From positions 3,162,001-3,226,000 of the forward strand of contig NZ_CP009933.1 in assembly GCF_000968375.1 (NCBI RefSeq): a DNA stretch of 64,000 nt. The letters run 5' to 3'. Positions within the stretch are counted from its first letter, which is position 1, and each line of letters starts with the position of its first letter. The DNA comes from Clostridium scatologenes (lineage in GTDB: Bacteria > Bacillota > Clostridia > Clostridiales > Clostridiaceae). A program made the position numbers and the translations under genes. Positions 35,641 through 42,817 of this stretch are shown in pieces. The notes below the pieces were generated by a model. That model saw only the letters and a program-made list of their open reading frames with translations, did not search any database and was not told the DNA's origin.

Positions 35641-36585
35641 TTATTTTAAAACTTTATCCCAATCCTTTTCTCTTATTACTCCATCTGCTCCTTGAGCACT
35701 CCATATTCCAGCTTTAACTTGCCATTCCTTAACTTTTTCAACTGTATTAGAATCCCATAATTCATTTTTAGGTGCTATACCAATATACCATTTTATAAAC
35801 TTAATAAGTATAGGATTGAAAGGCCATCCTACCCCTATAGTTGGTTTGCTAATTATTATATTCAATGCATTAACAAGAGCATTATCTATACTATTTCCAC
35901 TAGGTAGATCAACTATATATCTAAATTGAGTTATAGCTTGTTTAGTTTTATTATCTAGTTTTCCAGTAACATTATTTTCTCCCAGTTCAAGGCAGCTAAC
36001 TCTTTGCAAATCATGCTGAATAGATTTAATAAAATCAGAACTCATATTGCTATTTAAGACTTCTCGTCCTGTAAGTCCATAAACTATTGCATTAGCTATT
36101 GTATCTGACCCCAACTGATTATATAAGTCCGCATCACTTTTAGTATCTACAAAACATACTTCTATCAATATGGCAACTGGTTTACTGTGCTTTATTACAT
36201 ACAAACCACTGCCATCTTTAACACCTCTATTGATGAAACCTAAAGATATTAGTGAATTTAATACACTGCTAGCTAAATTATTTCCTGAAGAACTCATTGC
36301 AAAAACTTCACTACCTTTTCCTCCACCCAAATTTAAGTGTATTGAAACTAAATAATCTGCACTAACAGCACTATCGCATCTTTGCTGTAGACTATCTGTA
36401 ACACTTGAAGCAATAGAAGGTCTTGCATTCCATGCTTCATAGCCTAATGATTTTAACTTGGATATAACTCTGTTTCCTATATCTAAAGCGCAATCCTGTT
36501 CAAATAGATAACCGACTGCACCACCATCTCCACCTAAGCTTTCATTTACATCTCCATGTCCAGGATCTATTGCAAATTTACTCAT
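35641..36585 (-). CDS. N-acetylmuramoyl-L-alanine amidase, endolysin-like
   Basis: A 314-residue amidase. The N-terminal Amidase_3 domain starts FAIDPGHGDVNESLGGDGGAVG, with SIHLNLGG and ILIEVCFVD supplying the zinc and catalytic residues. The C-terminal part holds a peptidoglycan-binding-like region (SIQHDLQRV, KTKQAITQFR) and a second domain ending WSAQGADGVIREKDW. There is no signal peptide, as in phage endolysins released by holins, but no holin gene adjoins it. AGGAGG precedes the ATG. It may be a prophage remnant or a mother-cell lysin. Confidence 0.85.
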   Translation of the reverse strand: MSKFAIDPGHGDVNESLGGDGGAVGYLFEQDCALDIGNRVISKLKSLGYEAWNARPSIASSVTDSLQQRCDSAVSADYLVSIHLNLGGGKGSEVFAMSSSGNNLASSVLNSLISLGFINRGVKDGSGLYVIKHSKPVAILIEVCFVDTKSDADLYNQLGSDTIANAIVYGLTGREVLNSNMSSDFIKSIQHDLQRVSCLELGENNVTGKLDNKTKQAITQFRYIVDLPSGNSIDNALVNALNIIISKPTIGVGWPFNPILIKFIKWYIGIAPKNELWDSNTVEKVKEWQVKAGIWSAQGADGVIREKDWDKVLK

Positions 36586-36649
36586 AAAAATTCACCTCCT
36601 GATTAATGTATATGTTGTAAATTTTAAAATGTTATTATTTAATTCAAAC

Positions 36650-36706
36650 AAAAAAATTAAGCATAATTATAAAGAGAGGTGTATACCTCTCTTTATAATT
36701 ATGCTT
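36650..36706 (-). terminator. terminator of the structured RNA
   Basis: A perfect 22-bp stem, 36659-36680 with 36685-36706, and a four-base loop. On the minus strand it is followed by AATTTTTTTG. No minus-strand protein gene ends here, so it belongs to the RNA. Confidence 0.9.
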
Positions 36707-36959
36707 ATTCCAGCAAAACTTCTAATTTATAACTCCAAAATACCGTTACTTTAATTTTGACACCTATCCTTACGATAGGTGGGTGCTTTCACAAATATTT
36801 CTTTGAATATGCCAATATCTATTGGACTTATAGCTCAAATACATATTTAAATATTAAGCTCCCGTTCAAATGCTGTAGGTTCAAAATTAAAGCTTACAAA
36901 TATTTCAGAAAAATCACCTTAGTTAGTTTCCTATATGAAAACCTTTTAATATATTATTT
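36650..36959 (-). ncRNA. structured non-coding RNA, family unassigned (6S-like rod?)
   Basis: A minus-strand unit with its own promoter (36966-36993) and a strong terminator (36659-36706) spans about 300 bases and has no credible ORF. Near the 5' end, 36918-36897 (GGTGATTTTTC...AAATATTTG) can pair with 36805-36782 (...AAATATTTGTGAAAGCACC) in a long imperfect closing stem. Inside lie CCTACAGCATTTGAACGGGAGC, a GAGCT-closed AT-rich arm and a CCAAT-agat-ATTGG hairpin. A perfect CACCTATC-gtaa-GGATAGGTG hairpin follows at about 36761-36781. The rod with an internal bubble recalls 6S RNA, but other clostridial RNA families are possible. I cannot confirm any by eye. Confidence 0.6.
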
Positions 36960-36965
36960 ACTTTT

Positions 36966-36993
36966 ATTATATCAAATAATTATATAAATGCAA
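36966..36993 (-). promoter_or_regulatory. promoter of the structured RNA
   Basis: On the minus strand TTGCAT (36988-36993), a 16-base spacer and TATAAT (36966-36971) preceded by TGA, an extended -10. Transcription would start near 36959. Confidence 0.7.
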
Positions 36994-37038
36994 CAGTACT
37001 TTTATATAAAAATTAATAAATATTTTATGCAAATTATA

Positions 37039-37160
37039 GTAAAGTTAGCTTTACATTTATAATATTTATGTGTATAATTAATGTAAAGCTAACTTAACAT
37101 TAAAATATGTTTTAAATATAATTAAGTTATATTTTGCAATTAATGTAAAGTTAACTTTAC
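37039..37160. promoter_or_regulatory. three copies of a 16-bp palindromic operator with promoter
   Basis: Copies GTAAAGTTAGCTTTAC (37039-37054), GTAAAGCTAACTTAAC (37083-37098) and GTAAAGTTAACTTTAC (37145-37160, a perfect palindrome). A plus-strand promoter TTTACA (37050-37055), 17 bases, TATAAT (37073-37078) overlaps the first copy, and the third abuts the ribosome site of the HTH gene. This is a typical autorepression layout. Confidence 0.75.
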
Positions 37161-37176
37161 ACGGAGGTGATAATCT

Positions 37177-37380
37177 TTGAAAAATAAAATAAAGCAGTTA
37201 AGAGAAAACTTTAACCTTACACAACAAGATCTAGCTGAAAAAGTTGATGTATCTAGACAAACAATTATTTCTTTAGAAAATGAAAAGTATAATCCTTCTA
37301 TTTTTCTTGCTTACAAAATAGCTAAAACTTTTAATTTATCCATTGAAGAAATATTTATATTTGAAGAGGAGGAATTTTAA
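37177..37380 (+). CDS. XRE-family HTH regulator (Cro/CI type)
   Basis: A 67-residue protein consisting of one HTH domain: NKIKQLRENFNLTQQDLAEKVDVSRQTIISLENEKYNPS, with a short acidic tail. This matches the small YozG-like regulators. The start is TTG after GGAGGTGATAATC. It is followed at once by a membrane protein, and three palindromes in front of it are its likely operators. Confidence 0.92.
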   Translation: MKNKIKQLRENFNLTQQDLAEKVDVSRQTIISLENEKYNPSIFLAYKIAKTFNLSIEEIFIFEEEEF

Positions 37381-37791
37381 ATGGACGTTAATAAAGCAAT
37401 AAAAAAAGGTATGTTTTACTATGGCATTATGGCTGTTATTGGTCTTATAGCCTTATTTGTAGGATATGTTTTAAATTTTCAAAAGCATGCTATGTCTGGT
37501 ATAGCAATTGGCTTTACTCCTGTAGGAATAATTGGTATGTTGATTTACATCTTTGGAAAAGATAAACCTAAATTGATTAAAAGTGTAAAAGCAGAAAATG
37601 AAGAAAGAAACATTTTTATACGCAACAAAACTGGTTATAGAGCTTTCTGGATAACCTATTGGTACGTTTTTGTTGTTACTATGGGAACTGACTTCCTAAA
37701 TATATCTGCAAGTAATTTATCTATAGCTACCTTAATTTTTATGCCTATAGTATATTTTATTACTATGATTGTATATCATCATAAGTATTAA
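37381..37791 (+). CDS. DUF2178-like membrane protein
   Basis: A 136-residue protein with four predicted helices, including YYGIMAVIGLIALFVGYVL and LATLIFMPIVYFITMIVY, and a central soluble turn ENEERNIFIRNKTGYRAFW. The NEERN...I...A pattern is characteristic of DUF2178. The ATG begins at the base after the HTH stop, so the two are coupled. Such pairs are common in Firmicutes; the function is unknown. Confidence 0.78.
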   Translation: MDVNKAIKKGMFYYGIMAVIGLIALFVGYVLNFQKHAMSGIAIGFTPVGIIGMLIYIFGKDKPKLIKSVKAENEERNIFIRNKTGYRAFWITYWYVFVVTMGTDFLNISASNLSIATLIFMPIVYFITMIVYHHKY

Positions 37792-37797
37792 ATTGTA

Positions 37798-39713
37798 ACA
37801 ATCGAGTAGGAGCTGAATAATTATTTTATTCAGCGTCCTCTCACACCACCGTGCGTACCGTTCGGTACACGGCGGTTCAATAGGAATTGCCTAATGATAA
37901 ATACTTTTCAGTTAATGTTATAAATCCTTGTTCTTTAAGGTATCTATTAGATAGTGTTCTTGTTAAAATAGGGCTGTTGGATATTCTCCAATAGCCTTTT
38001 CTTGTATTTGCATATTCCCAAGATTTATATTCATTTATGCCAAGCTTTTTAAGATTATCATGTCTTGTTTTAATTTTCTTCCATTGCTTCCAATAGCATA
38101 AACGAATTCTCCGTCTTAGCCACTCATCTAAGATTTTAAGCGTACTTCTCATATCAGCTAATTTAAAATAATTAACCCATCCAACTATAATTTGCCTTAG
38201 CTTAATTGAGCGAAGTTTCATGCCCATAGCATTACTTCTTCCTGTTACTTCTTTTAGTTTAGCTTTAAGCTTCTTAATTGAGTTTTCATGTACCCTTATT
38301 CCCATTTCACCTTTCTTTGGATAAAATGTAAACCCTAAATATTTCAGCTTCCACGGTCTATCGACCTTACTTTTGTCTTTATTGACTTTAAGTTTCAAAT
38401 CCTCTTCTATAAATTTTGATATACTTACCATCACTCGAAGTGCTGCTTTCCTTGTTTTTACGTAGATATTACAGTCGTCAGCATATCTACAAAAGTGCAG
38501 TCCTCTCTTTTCTAGTTCCATGTCTAGTTCATTTAGCATAATGTTGCTTAAAAGTGGAGATAGGTTGCCACCTTGTGGTACACCTTTTTCTGTGGTATTA
38601 AATGTACCCTTTTCCATAACTCCTGCTTGTAGATATTTTCTTATGAGTGATATTACTCTAACATCTTTTATTTCTTTATAAACTAAGCCTATCAGTTTGT
38701 CATGATTTACGGTATCAAAATATTTTTCCAAATCAATATCCACAGCCCACTTATAACCTTCATCCATGTATTCTTTACATTTTAGAATTGCTTGGTGTGC
38801 ACTTCTATTTGGTCTAAATCCATAGCTATTATCTGAAAATTTTTGTTCAAATATTGGACTTAGGACTTGAGCGATAGCTTGTTGTATTACTCGGTCTACA
38901 GCTGTCGGTATTCCTAGTGGTCGCTTCTTTCCATCAGGTTTAGGTATTTCTACTCTCCTTACAGGGTTGGGTTTATAACTACCTTCTAATAGTGATTGCC
39001 GAAGGCTGGCGCCATTTTCTTTTAGGTACTGTAGAAGTTCATCTATCTTCATTCCATCAGTTCCATGGCTACCTTTATTGGCTTTAACTCTCCTAAATGC
39101 TTCATTGAGATTGTTTCTATCAATAATCCTCTCTAGCAATTCACTATCGTATTTACTTTTGGTGTTCCGTCCTTTTTCCAACGTCAATGAAATGCTCGGC
39201 GCTCCTACATATTCTTTGAGTTCCACTCTATCTTTTTGTAGGTAACCTTCTATATGAAGTTGTCTGCTGTTTTCACATTTCTTTGTGTTCTTCAAAATTT
39301 CAAAACCTCCTATTGTTCAGTCCTTCACAAAAGATTCATGATTCTTTTGCTAATATGACCTCTGCTGACTTCTTAGATTTCAGCTATACATCACTGTATA
39401 GGTTATTATTTCAAACTTCATTTCCATAATGTATATCTAAGACCTCCCCAGGTAAGAACGCAATCTTTCACTCCATCTATCTGCTACATTTACACCGCCT
39501 GTTTCGGATAGTTTAGGGCTTTGTTTTGATATGCAAACTCACCCACAGACATATGCCTTATATGTAGTTTCTGTTCGTCAGACCAGAGTTTCGCCGCCGA
39601 CTTCCTTCAGATTCCACCTCACGGTGGACACCCTTGTCCTAAGCTATGCATTTGGCACTATCAACCCATGCTCGGGACTTTCACCCGTTAGATTGCGCCC
39701 ATGCTGGGCGCAC
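37798..39713 (-). mobile_element. group II intron inserted after the SASP terminator
   Basis: The 5' end begins GTGCGCCCAGCATGGGCGC at 39713 and the RNA domains run to the RT gene at 39295. Domain V and VI sequences follow the RT stop (GTACCGAACGGTACGCACGG and a GCTGAATAA/TTATTCAGC hairpin), ending about 37798-37804. The insertion lies nine bases past the terminator stem of the SASP gene in the same orientation, a target preference known for bacterial group IIC introns. The 3' boundary is only approximate. It falls just after the stop of the DUF2178 gene, so no gene is interrupted. Confidence 0.85.
37877..39295 (-). CDS. ltrA: group II intron reverse transcriptase/maturase
   Basis: A 472-residue RT with KRPLGIPTAVDRVIQQAIAQVL, SYGFRPNRSAHQAI, VDIDLEKYFDTVNHDKL, GVPQGGNLSPLLSNIML and the catalytic RYADDCNIYV. 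A maturase X domain follows (LRQIIVGWVNYFKL, RRRIRLCYWKQWKK). There is no HNH endonuclease domain. All catalytic motifs are intact, so it is probably functional. The start is TTG after AGGAGG inside intron domain IV. Confidence 0.93.
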   Translation of the reverse strand: MKNTKKCENSRQLHIEGYLQKDRVELKEYVGAPSISLTLEKGRNTKSKYDSELLERIIDRNNLNEAFRRVKANKGSHGTDGMKIDELLQYLKENGASLRQSLLEGSYKPNPVRRVEIPKPDGKKRPLGIPTAVDRVIQQAIAQVLSPIFEQKFSDNSYGFRPNRSAHQAILKCKEYMDEGYKWAVDIDLEKYFDTVNHDKLIGLVYKEIKDVRVISLIRKYLQAGVMEKGTFNTTEKGVPQGGNLSPLLSNIMLNELDMELEKRGLHFCRYADDCNIYVKTRKAALRVMVSISKFIEEDLKLKVNKDKSKVDRPWKLKYLGFTFYPKKGEMGIRVHENSIKKLKAKLKEVTGRSNAMGMKLRSIKLRQIIVGWVNYFKLADMRSTLKILDEWLRRRIRLCYWKQWKKIKTRHDNLKKLGINEYKSWEYANTRKGYWRISNSPILTRTLSNRYLKEQGFITLTEKYLSLGNSY

Positions 39714-39747
39714 ATATAAAATCCTGTACTCAAAATATGAGTACAGG
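39714..39747 (-). terminator. terminator of the SASP gene
   Basis: CCTGTACTCA (39723-39732) pairs with TGAGTACAGG (39738-39747); on the minus strand ATTTTATAT follows and the intron begins immediately after. Confidence 0.8.
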
Positions 39748-39764
39748 GTTTCTTTTATCCTATA

Positions 39765-39956
39765 TTATAGCCCTTTTTCATAAGCTTCTACCATTTTTTT
39801 GACCATGTTTCCACCTATTGATCCAGCCTCTCTTGCAGTTAAATCTCCATTGTATCCATCTTTTAATGTTACACCAACTTCAGCAGCTGATTCCATTTTA
39901 AATTTGTTTAATCCTTCTTTAGCTTGTGGTACTAAAACTTTATTATTGTTTGACAT
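39765..39956 (-). CDS. alpha/beta-type small acid-soluble spore protein
   Basis: A 63-residue SASP: LVPQAKEGLNKFKMESAAEVGV then DGYNGDLTAREAGSIGGNMVKKMVEAYEKGL. The conserved DLTxREAGSxGGxMVKxM block binds DNA in the spore. The germination-protease site lies near KFKMESA. GGAGG precedes the ATG. It should be expressed in the forespore under sigma-G. It confirms a spore-former. Confidence 0.96.
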   Translation of the reverse strand: MSNNNKVLVPQAKEGLNKFKMESAAEVGVTLKDGYNGDLTAREAGSIGGNMVKKMVEAYEKGL

Positions 39957-40157
39957 AGTATATTCCTCCTCTTTAATAAGATTTGTACTACACTTTATGG
40001 TCTTATTTTGTTCTTTTTTAAGGTTATTACTCTATTAAATCAAAGGCAAAATTGAATATATATTTATGTAATTGAATTTTTTTACAAAATAAGCATATAT
40101 TTCATAATACTTATAATCTAGTTTATGTATATTTCAACCATTTTAATAATATCCTAT

Positions 40158-40248
40158 GGCGCAGCCTGCAAAAATAATAAGTCTGTTTTAAGACATTTCC
40201 ACAGAATATAATTAAACTAAATATATTAGTCCAACATCAGGCTCCGCC
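40158..40248. repeat. imperfect inverted repeat with GC-rich tips
   Basis: GGCGCAGCCTG (40158-40168) and CAGGCTCCGCC (40238-40248) are complementary except one base, with a small GTCT/AGAC hairpin between. It is markedly more GC-rich than its surroundings. It lies upstream of the SASP gene in the 660-base gap 39957-40616. Confidence 0.5.
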
Positions 40249-40316
40249 TTAATTTTAAGCGTTATAAATTATAGTCATAAATATGATTATGGCTTACTAA
40301 AATTACTTATAGCAAT

Positions 40317-40616
40317 GTAATTATGTACATCCACTTGAAGTTGCTAGTTTGAATTTTAACTTTTATGCAGTGATATATGATAAGAGTGTACTCACATTAG
40401 CTAAATTGTTTTAGTATTATTCTTAGCTCAAAATTTTTGAAAACCTTAGAACTTTAGTCCTGTCTGAGGGAACCGAGTTTGACAAAGTTCTTAGGCTTTC
40501 AAAAATTTCGAGCTTTAGAATAATTAAAACATTTAGCCGTGATGACACCCTTATCATATATCATGGAATGAAAGTTAAAATCCAAACTTGCACTGCACCT
40601 TTACGTCGCATAATTT
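40317..40616. repeat. giant imperfect hairpin of about 300 bp
   Basis: Arms of about 135 bases (left from AATTATG at about 40318, right ending CATAATT near 40615) fold back on a central loop of about 28 bases near 40455-40482 that reads AGTCCTGTCTGAGGGAACC. Inner arms are close to perfect, for example TGATATATGATAAG against CTTATCATATATCA and AAATTTTTGAAA against TTTCAAAAATTT. It contains no gene and abuts the stop of the HTH gene at 40617. It looks like a palindromic intergenic repeat or MITE-like element. Confidence 0.75.
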
Positions 40617-40856
40617 TTACTTCGTAACATTTAAATCATCTTCGCCTTGGTTTTTTACAGAATACTCCAAAATATCCCCTGGTTGACAATTTAATTCTTT
40701 GCATATAGCTTCCAAAGTAGAGAATCTAACAGCTTTTGCTTTGTTATTTTTTAATATAGATAAATTGGCATTTGTAATACCAACTCTTTCAGCTAGATCT
40801 GATAAAGATATTTTTCTTTTAGCCATCATTACATCTAAATTAACTATAATAGGCAT
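40617..40856 (-). CDS. XRE-family HTH regulator
   Basis: A 79-residue HTH protein: MPIIVNLDVMMAKRKISLSDLAERVGITNANLSILKNNKAKAVRFSTLEAICKELNCQPGDIL. This is the YozG-type with a DUF2975 partner. It lies ten bases downstream of a DUF2975 gene. Its tail is acidic. Its likely operator is the palindrome at 42070-42091 upstream of the three-gene unit. Confidence 0.9.
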   Translation of the reverse strand: MPIIVNLDVMMAKRKISLSDLAERVGITNANLSILKNNKAKAVRFSTLEAICKELNCQPGDILEYSVKNQGEDDLNVTK

Positions 40857-40866
40857 ATATTTCCTC

Positions 40867-41469
40867 CTATATCATCAAGTCATTTTCTTCCTTAATTTTT
40901 ACAGCTTCTTTAAATATCTCAGAAAAAACCAATATTATAATTCCTATAAATATACCTAAAACTGTATCTATTCTTGAAGTAATTCCATTTTCTATATTTA
41001 AGAGTATAAAAACTCCAGTTCCATACTTAATAACATTATTTACAAATATAAATACTCCAACTATGATAGTTGAAAAACCTACCCTTCTTAATCTCAAAGC
41101 ATTCTTTAGTACAAACACTTCTTTGTCCATAAAAGCTTTAATTATTTCTCTTAGCTCAAAAGTAATAATTGTTATGCAGATAAGGGTTATAATAAAGGTT
41201 ATACAAAATAATACATTCATTAAATTATTTTGCATATTACTATTTTTATAAATAGAATATATTAATGCTAAAATTATTAATGGGAAATTTATTATTTCAA
41301 TAATTAGAAATAAGCTTAATAATGCTTTCAAAAATCTTAAACTTGCATTAAGAAAAGACTTATTATATGATCTAATATTGCTTACTTTATTTGCTGATTC
41401 TGCCATATCTACAAACTTGACCTTTCTTTGCTTAATTAATGTTAAAATATTGTTTCTAAAAATTTTCAT
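40867..41469 (-). CDS. DUF2975-like membrane protein
   Basis: A 200-residue protein with about four membrane helices. The first about 45 residues are polar and basic. The pattern LREIIKAFMDKEVFVLKNALRLRRVGFSTIIVGVFIFV and the final LGIFIGIIILVFSEIFKEAVKIKEENDLMI match DUF2975. It resembles the next gene upstream, so the two are paralogues. AGAAGG precedes the ATG. Its role is unknown; the HTH partner suggests it may modulate regulation. Confidence 0.82.
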   Translation of the reverse strand: MKIFRNNILTLIKQRKVKFVDMAESANKVSNIRSYNKSFLNASLRFLKALLSLFLIIEIINFPLIILALIYSIYKNSNMQNNLMNVLFCITFIITLICITIITFELREIIKAFMDKEVFVLKNALRLRRVGFSTIIVGVFIFVNNVIKYGTGVFILLNIENGITSRIDTVLGIFIGIIILVFSEIFKEAVKIKEENDLMI

Positions 41470-41494
41470 CTATATCACACCTTCTTGCAATTTT

Positions 41495-41995
41495 TTATAT
41501 AGTTAAATCATGGTCTTGCTTTATTTTAATACATTGATTAAACATTTCAGCTAAAATGATCATAAAAATACCTATAATAATAAATATTAAAAAATCCATA
41601 TCACAATAAGGTCCATACTGATCAGAATGAAAAACAAAAAAGTACTGATGTCCAAATTTAAGCCTATCTTTTATAAAAATATACAGACCTATTATAAAAA
41701 TATTTAAAGCTATATTTCTCATACTTTTCACATTGTTCATTACAAATGGATTTTTTTCAATCAAAGTTTTATTCATTTTTATAATCTCATTAGTAATTAT
41801 AATACAGTTTATAAATGCTATAAAAAATAAAATAGTCATAATTATATTAGCTTGTGTAAATTTAAAGCTAAAATCAAAAGTACACCACAATATAGGAAAC
41901 ATGATACAGCCTATAACCTCAACATAAAATAATACGTTTAAAGCCACATTAATAAACTGAAATTTCTTTTCGTCTTCCATATAATTTCTCATCAT
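41495..41995 (-). CDS. DUF2975-like membrane protein, paralogue
   Basis: A 166-residue membrane protein with about four helices and the DUF2975 ending FIIIGIFMIILAEMFNQCIKIKQDHDLTI, nearly the same as its neighbour's. It lacks the neighbour's N-terminal basic extension. TTAGGAGG precedes the ATG. It is the first gene of a three-gene unit with the second DUF2975 and the HTH gene. Confidence 0.82.
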   Translation of the reverse strand: MMRNYMEDEKKFQFINVALNVLFYVEVIGCIMFPILWCTFDFSFKFTQANIIMTILFFIAFINCIIITNEIIKMNKTLIEKNPFVMNNVKSMRNIALNIFIIGLYIFIKDRLKFGHQYFFVFHSDQYGPYCDMDFLIFIIIGIFMIILAEMFNQCIKIKQDHDLTI

Positions 41996-42025
41996 ATTGA
42001 CCTCCTAATTTTTTATTATATCTAA

Positions 42026-42054
42026 ATTATACCAATTTATTTATTCAAAATCAA
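42026..42054 (-). promoter_or_regulatory. promoter of the DUF2975/HTH unit
   Basis: TTGATT (42049-42054), 17 bases, TATAAT (42026-42031) with TGG in front, an extended -10. It lies about 30 bases before the ATG. Confidence 0.7.
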
Positions 42055-42069
42055 TATTATTTTATTGAA

Positions 42070-42091
42070 AAACAATAAATATTTATTGTTT
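42070..42091. promoter_or_regulatory. 22-bp perfect palindrome, candidate HTH operator
   Basis: The half AAACAATAAAT is followed by its exact complement, just upstream of the -35 box of the DUF2975/HTH unit. All-AT palindromes can arise by chance in this genome, though 22 perfect positions including two C/G pairs is long. Confidence 0.5.
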
Positions 42092-42405
42092 ATTATTATA
42101 ATACTGTAAGCTGTAAAAAATTCTGTAAGTTAAGCTCAATAGTACCACAAAATACCACTTTGTAAATTGAAAAGCAATCTTTGTAACTAACAACTTAATA
42201 TTTGCAAACGAAATTCCACATATATAAAAATAATAGGAGAATCAATTGCTTCTTAGATTCATGCTGAATTCCTCATTATGAAAGTTAAATATATAAAATA
42301 TGCAAAATAGAGCAAATTGAAAATTTTTATAGCAAACTGAAGACTTTTAATGTTATTTAATTCTTAGAAGGGATTTCAGGTTTTGTATTTATTTAAAAGT
42401 TTATC

Positions 42406-42750
42406 TATAATATTTCTTAAATAATTATTAAATGTGAAGATGGACATAAGTAATTAAGTGTATTCTACAGAGAGACGATGGTTGGTGAAAATCGTTCAAA
42501 AAACTTAATGAAATACATTCCTGAACTGTAAGCTGAATTTTTAGTAGGCTGAGCCGCTAACTCACGTTAAGAGTAAGAGATGATTAATGTTTTATTTATC
42601 TGAAAGTAGGGTGGTACCACGACTAAGTTCGTCCCTTGGTTGTGGCAGCACCTTTTTTATTTTGTTCATAACCTTACTTTCATTAAATATCATTATTAAT
42701 CAATTAGGGTGGTACCACGATTTTTCGTCCCTTGGCCAGGGGGCGATTTT
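42406..42750 (+). promoter_or_regulatory. T-box leader with duplicated antiterminator/terminator
   Basis: A promoter (TTGTAT 42383-42388, 17 bases, TATAAT 42406-42411) is followed by a full T-box stem I: AGTA and GAA specifier-loop strands joined by an ATTAAGT/ACTTAAT stem, and an AGAGAGACGATGGTTGG apical part. The T-box AGGGTGGTACCACG occurs at 42608-42621, with terminator 42610-42652 and TTTTTT. A second identical AGGGTGGTACCACG at 42706-42719 has its own terminator (42725-42746, TTTTTT). After GAA the specifier reads AUA, or UAC if shifted one base. The leader controls the SSS transporter. The rest of the 822-base gap 41996-42817 shows no gene. Confidence 0.9.
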
Positions 42751-42817
42751 TTATTTAAAAATTTAAATTAAAAATCACTACTAAATTTAACACTACTACA
42801 AAAAGGGGGCTATCATA

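Noticed and set aside
36757..36987. Plus-strand reading frame of 76 codons
   Set aside because: It lies across the structured RNA, has no ribosome site, and its translation has no coherent domain.
39531..39719. Reading frame of 62 codons in the intron
   Set aside because: It falls in the group II intron domain I RNA region, with no ribosome site; the apparent protein is an RNA by-product.
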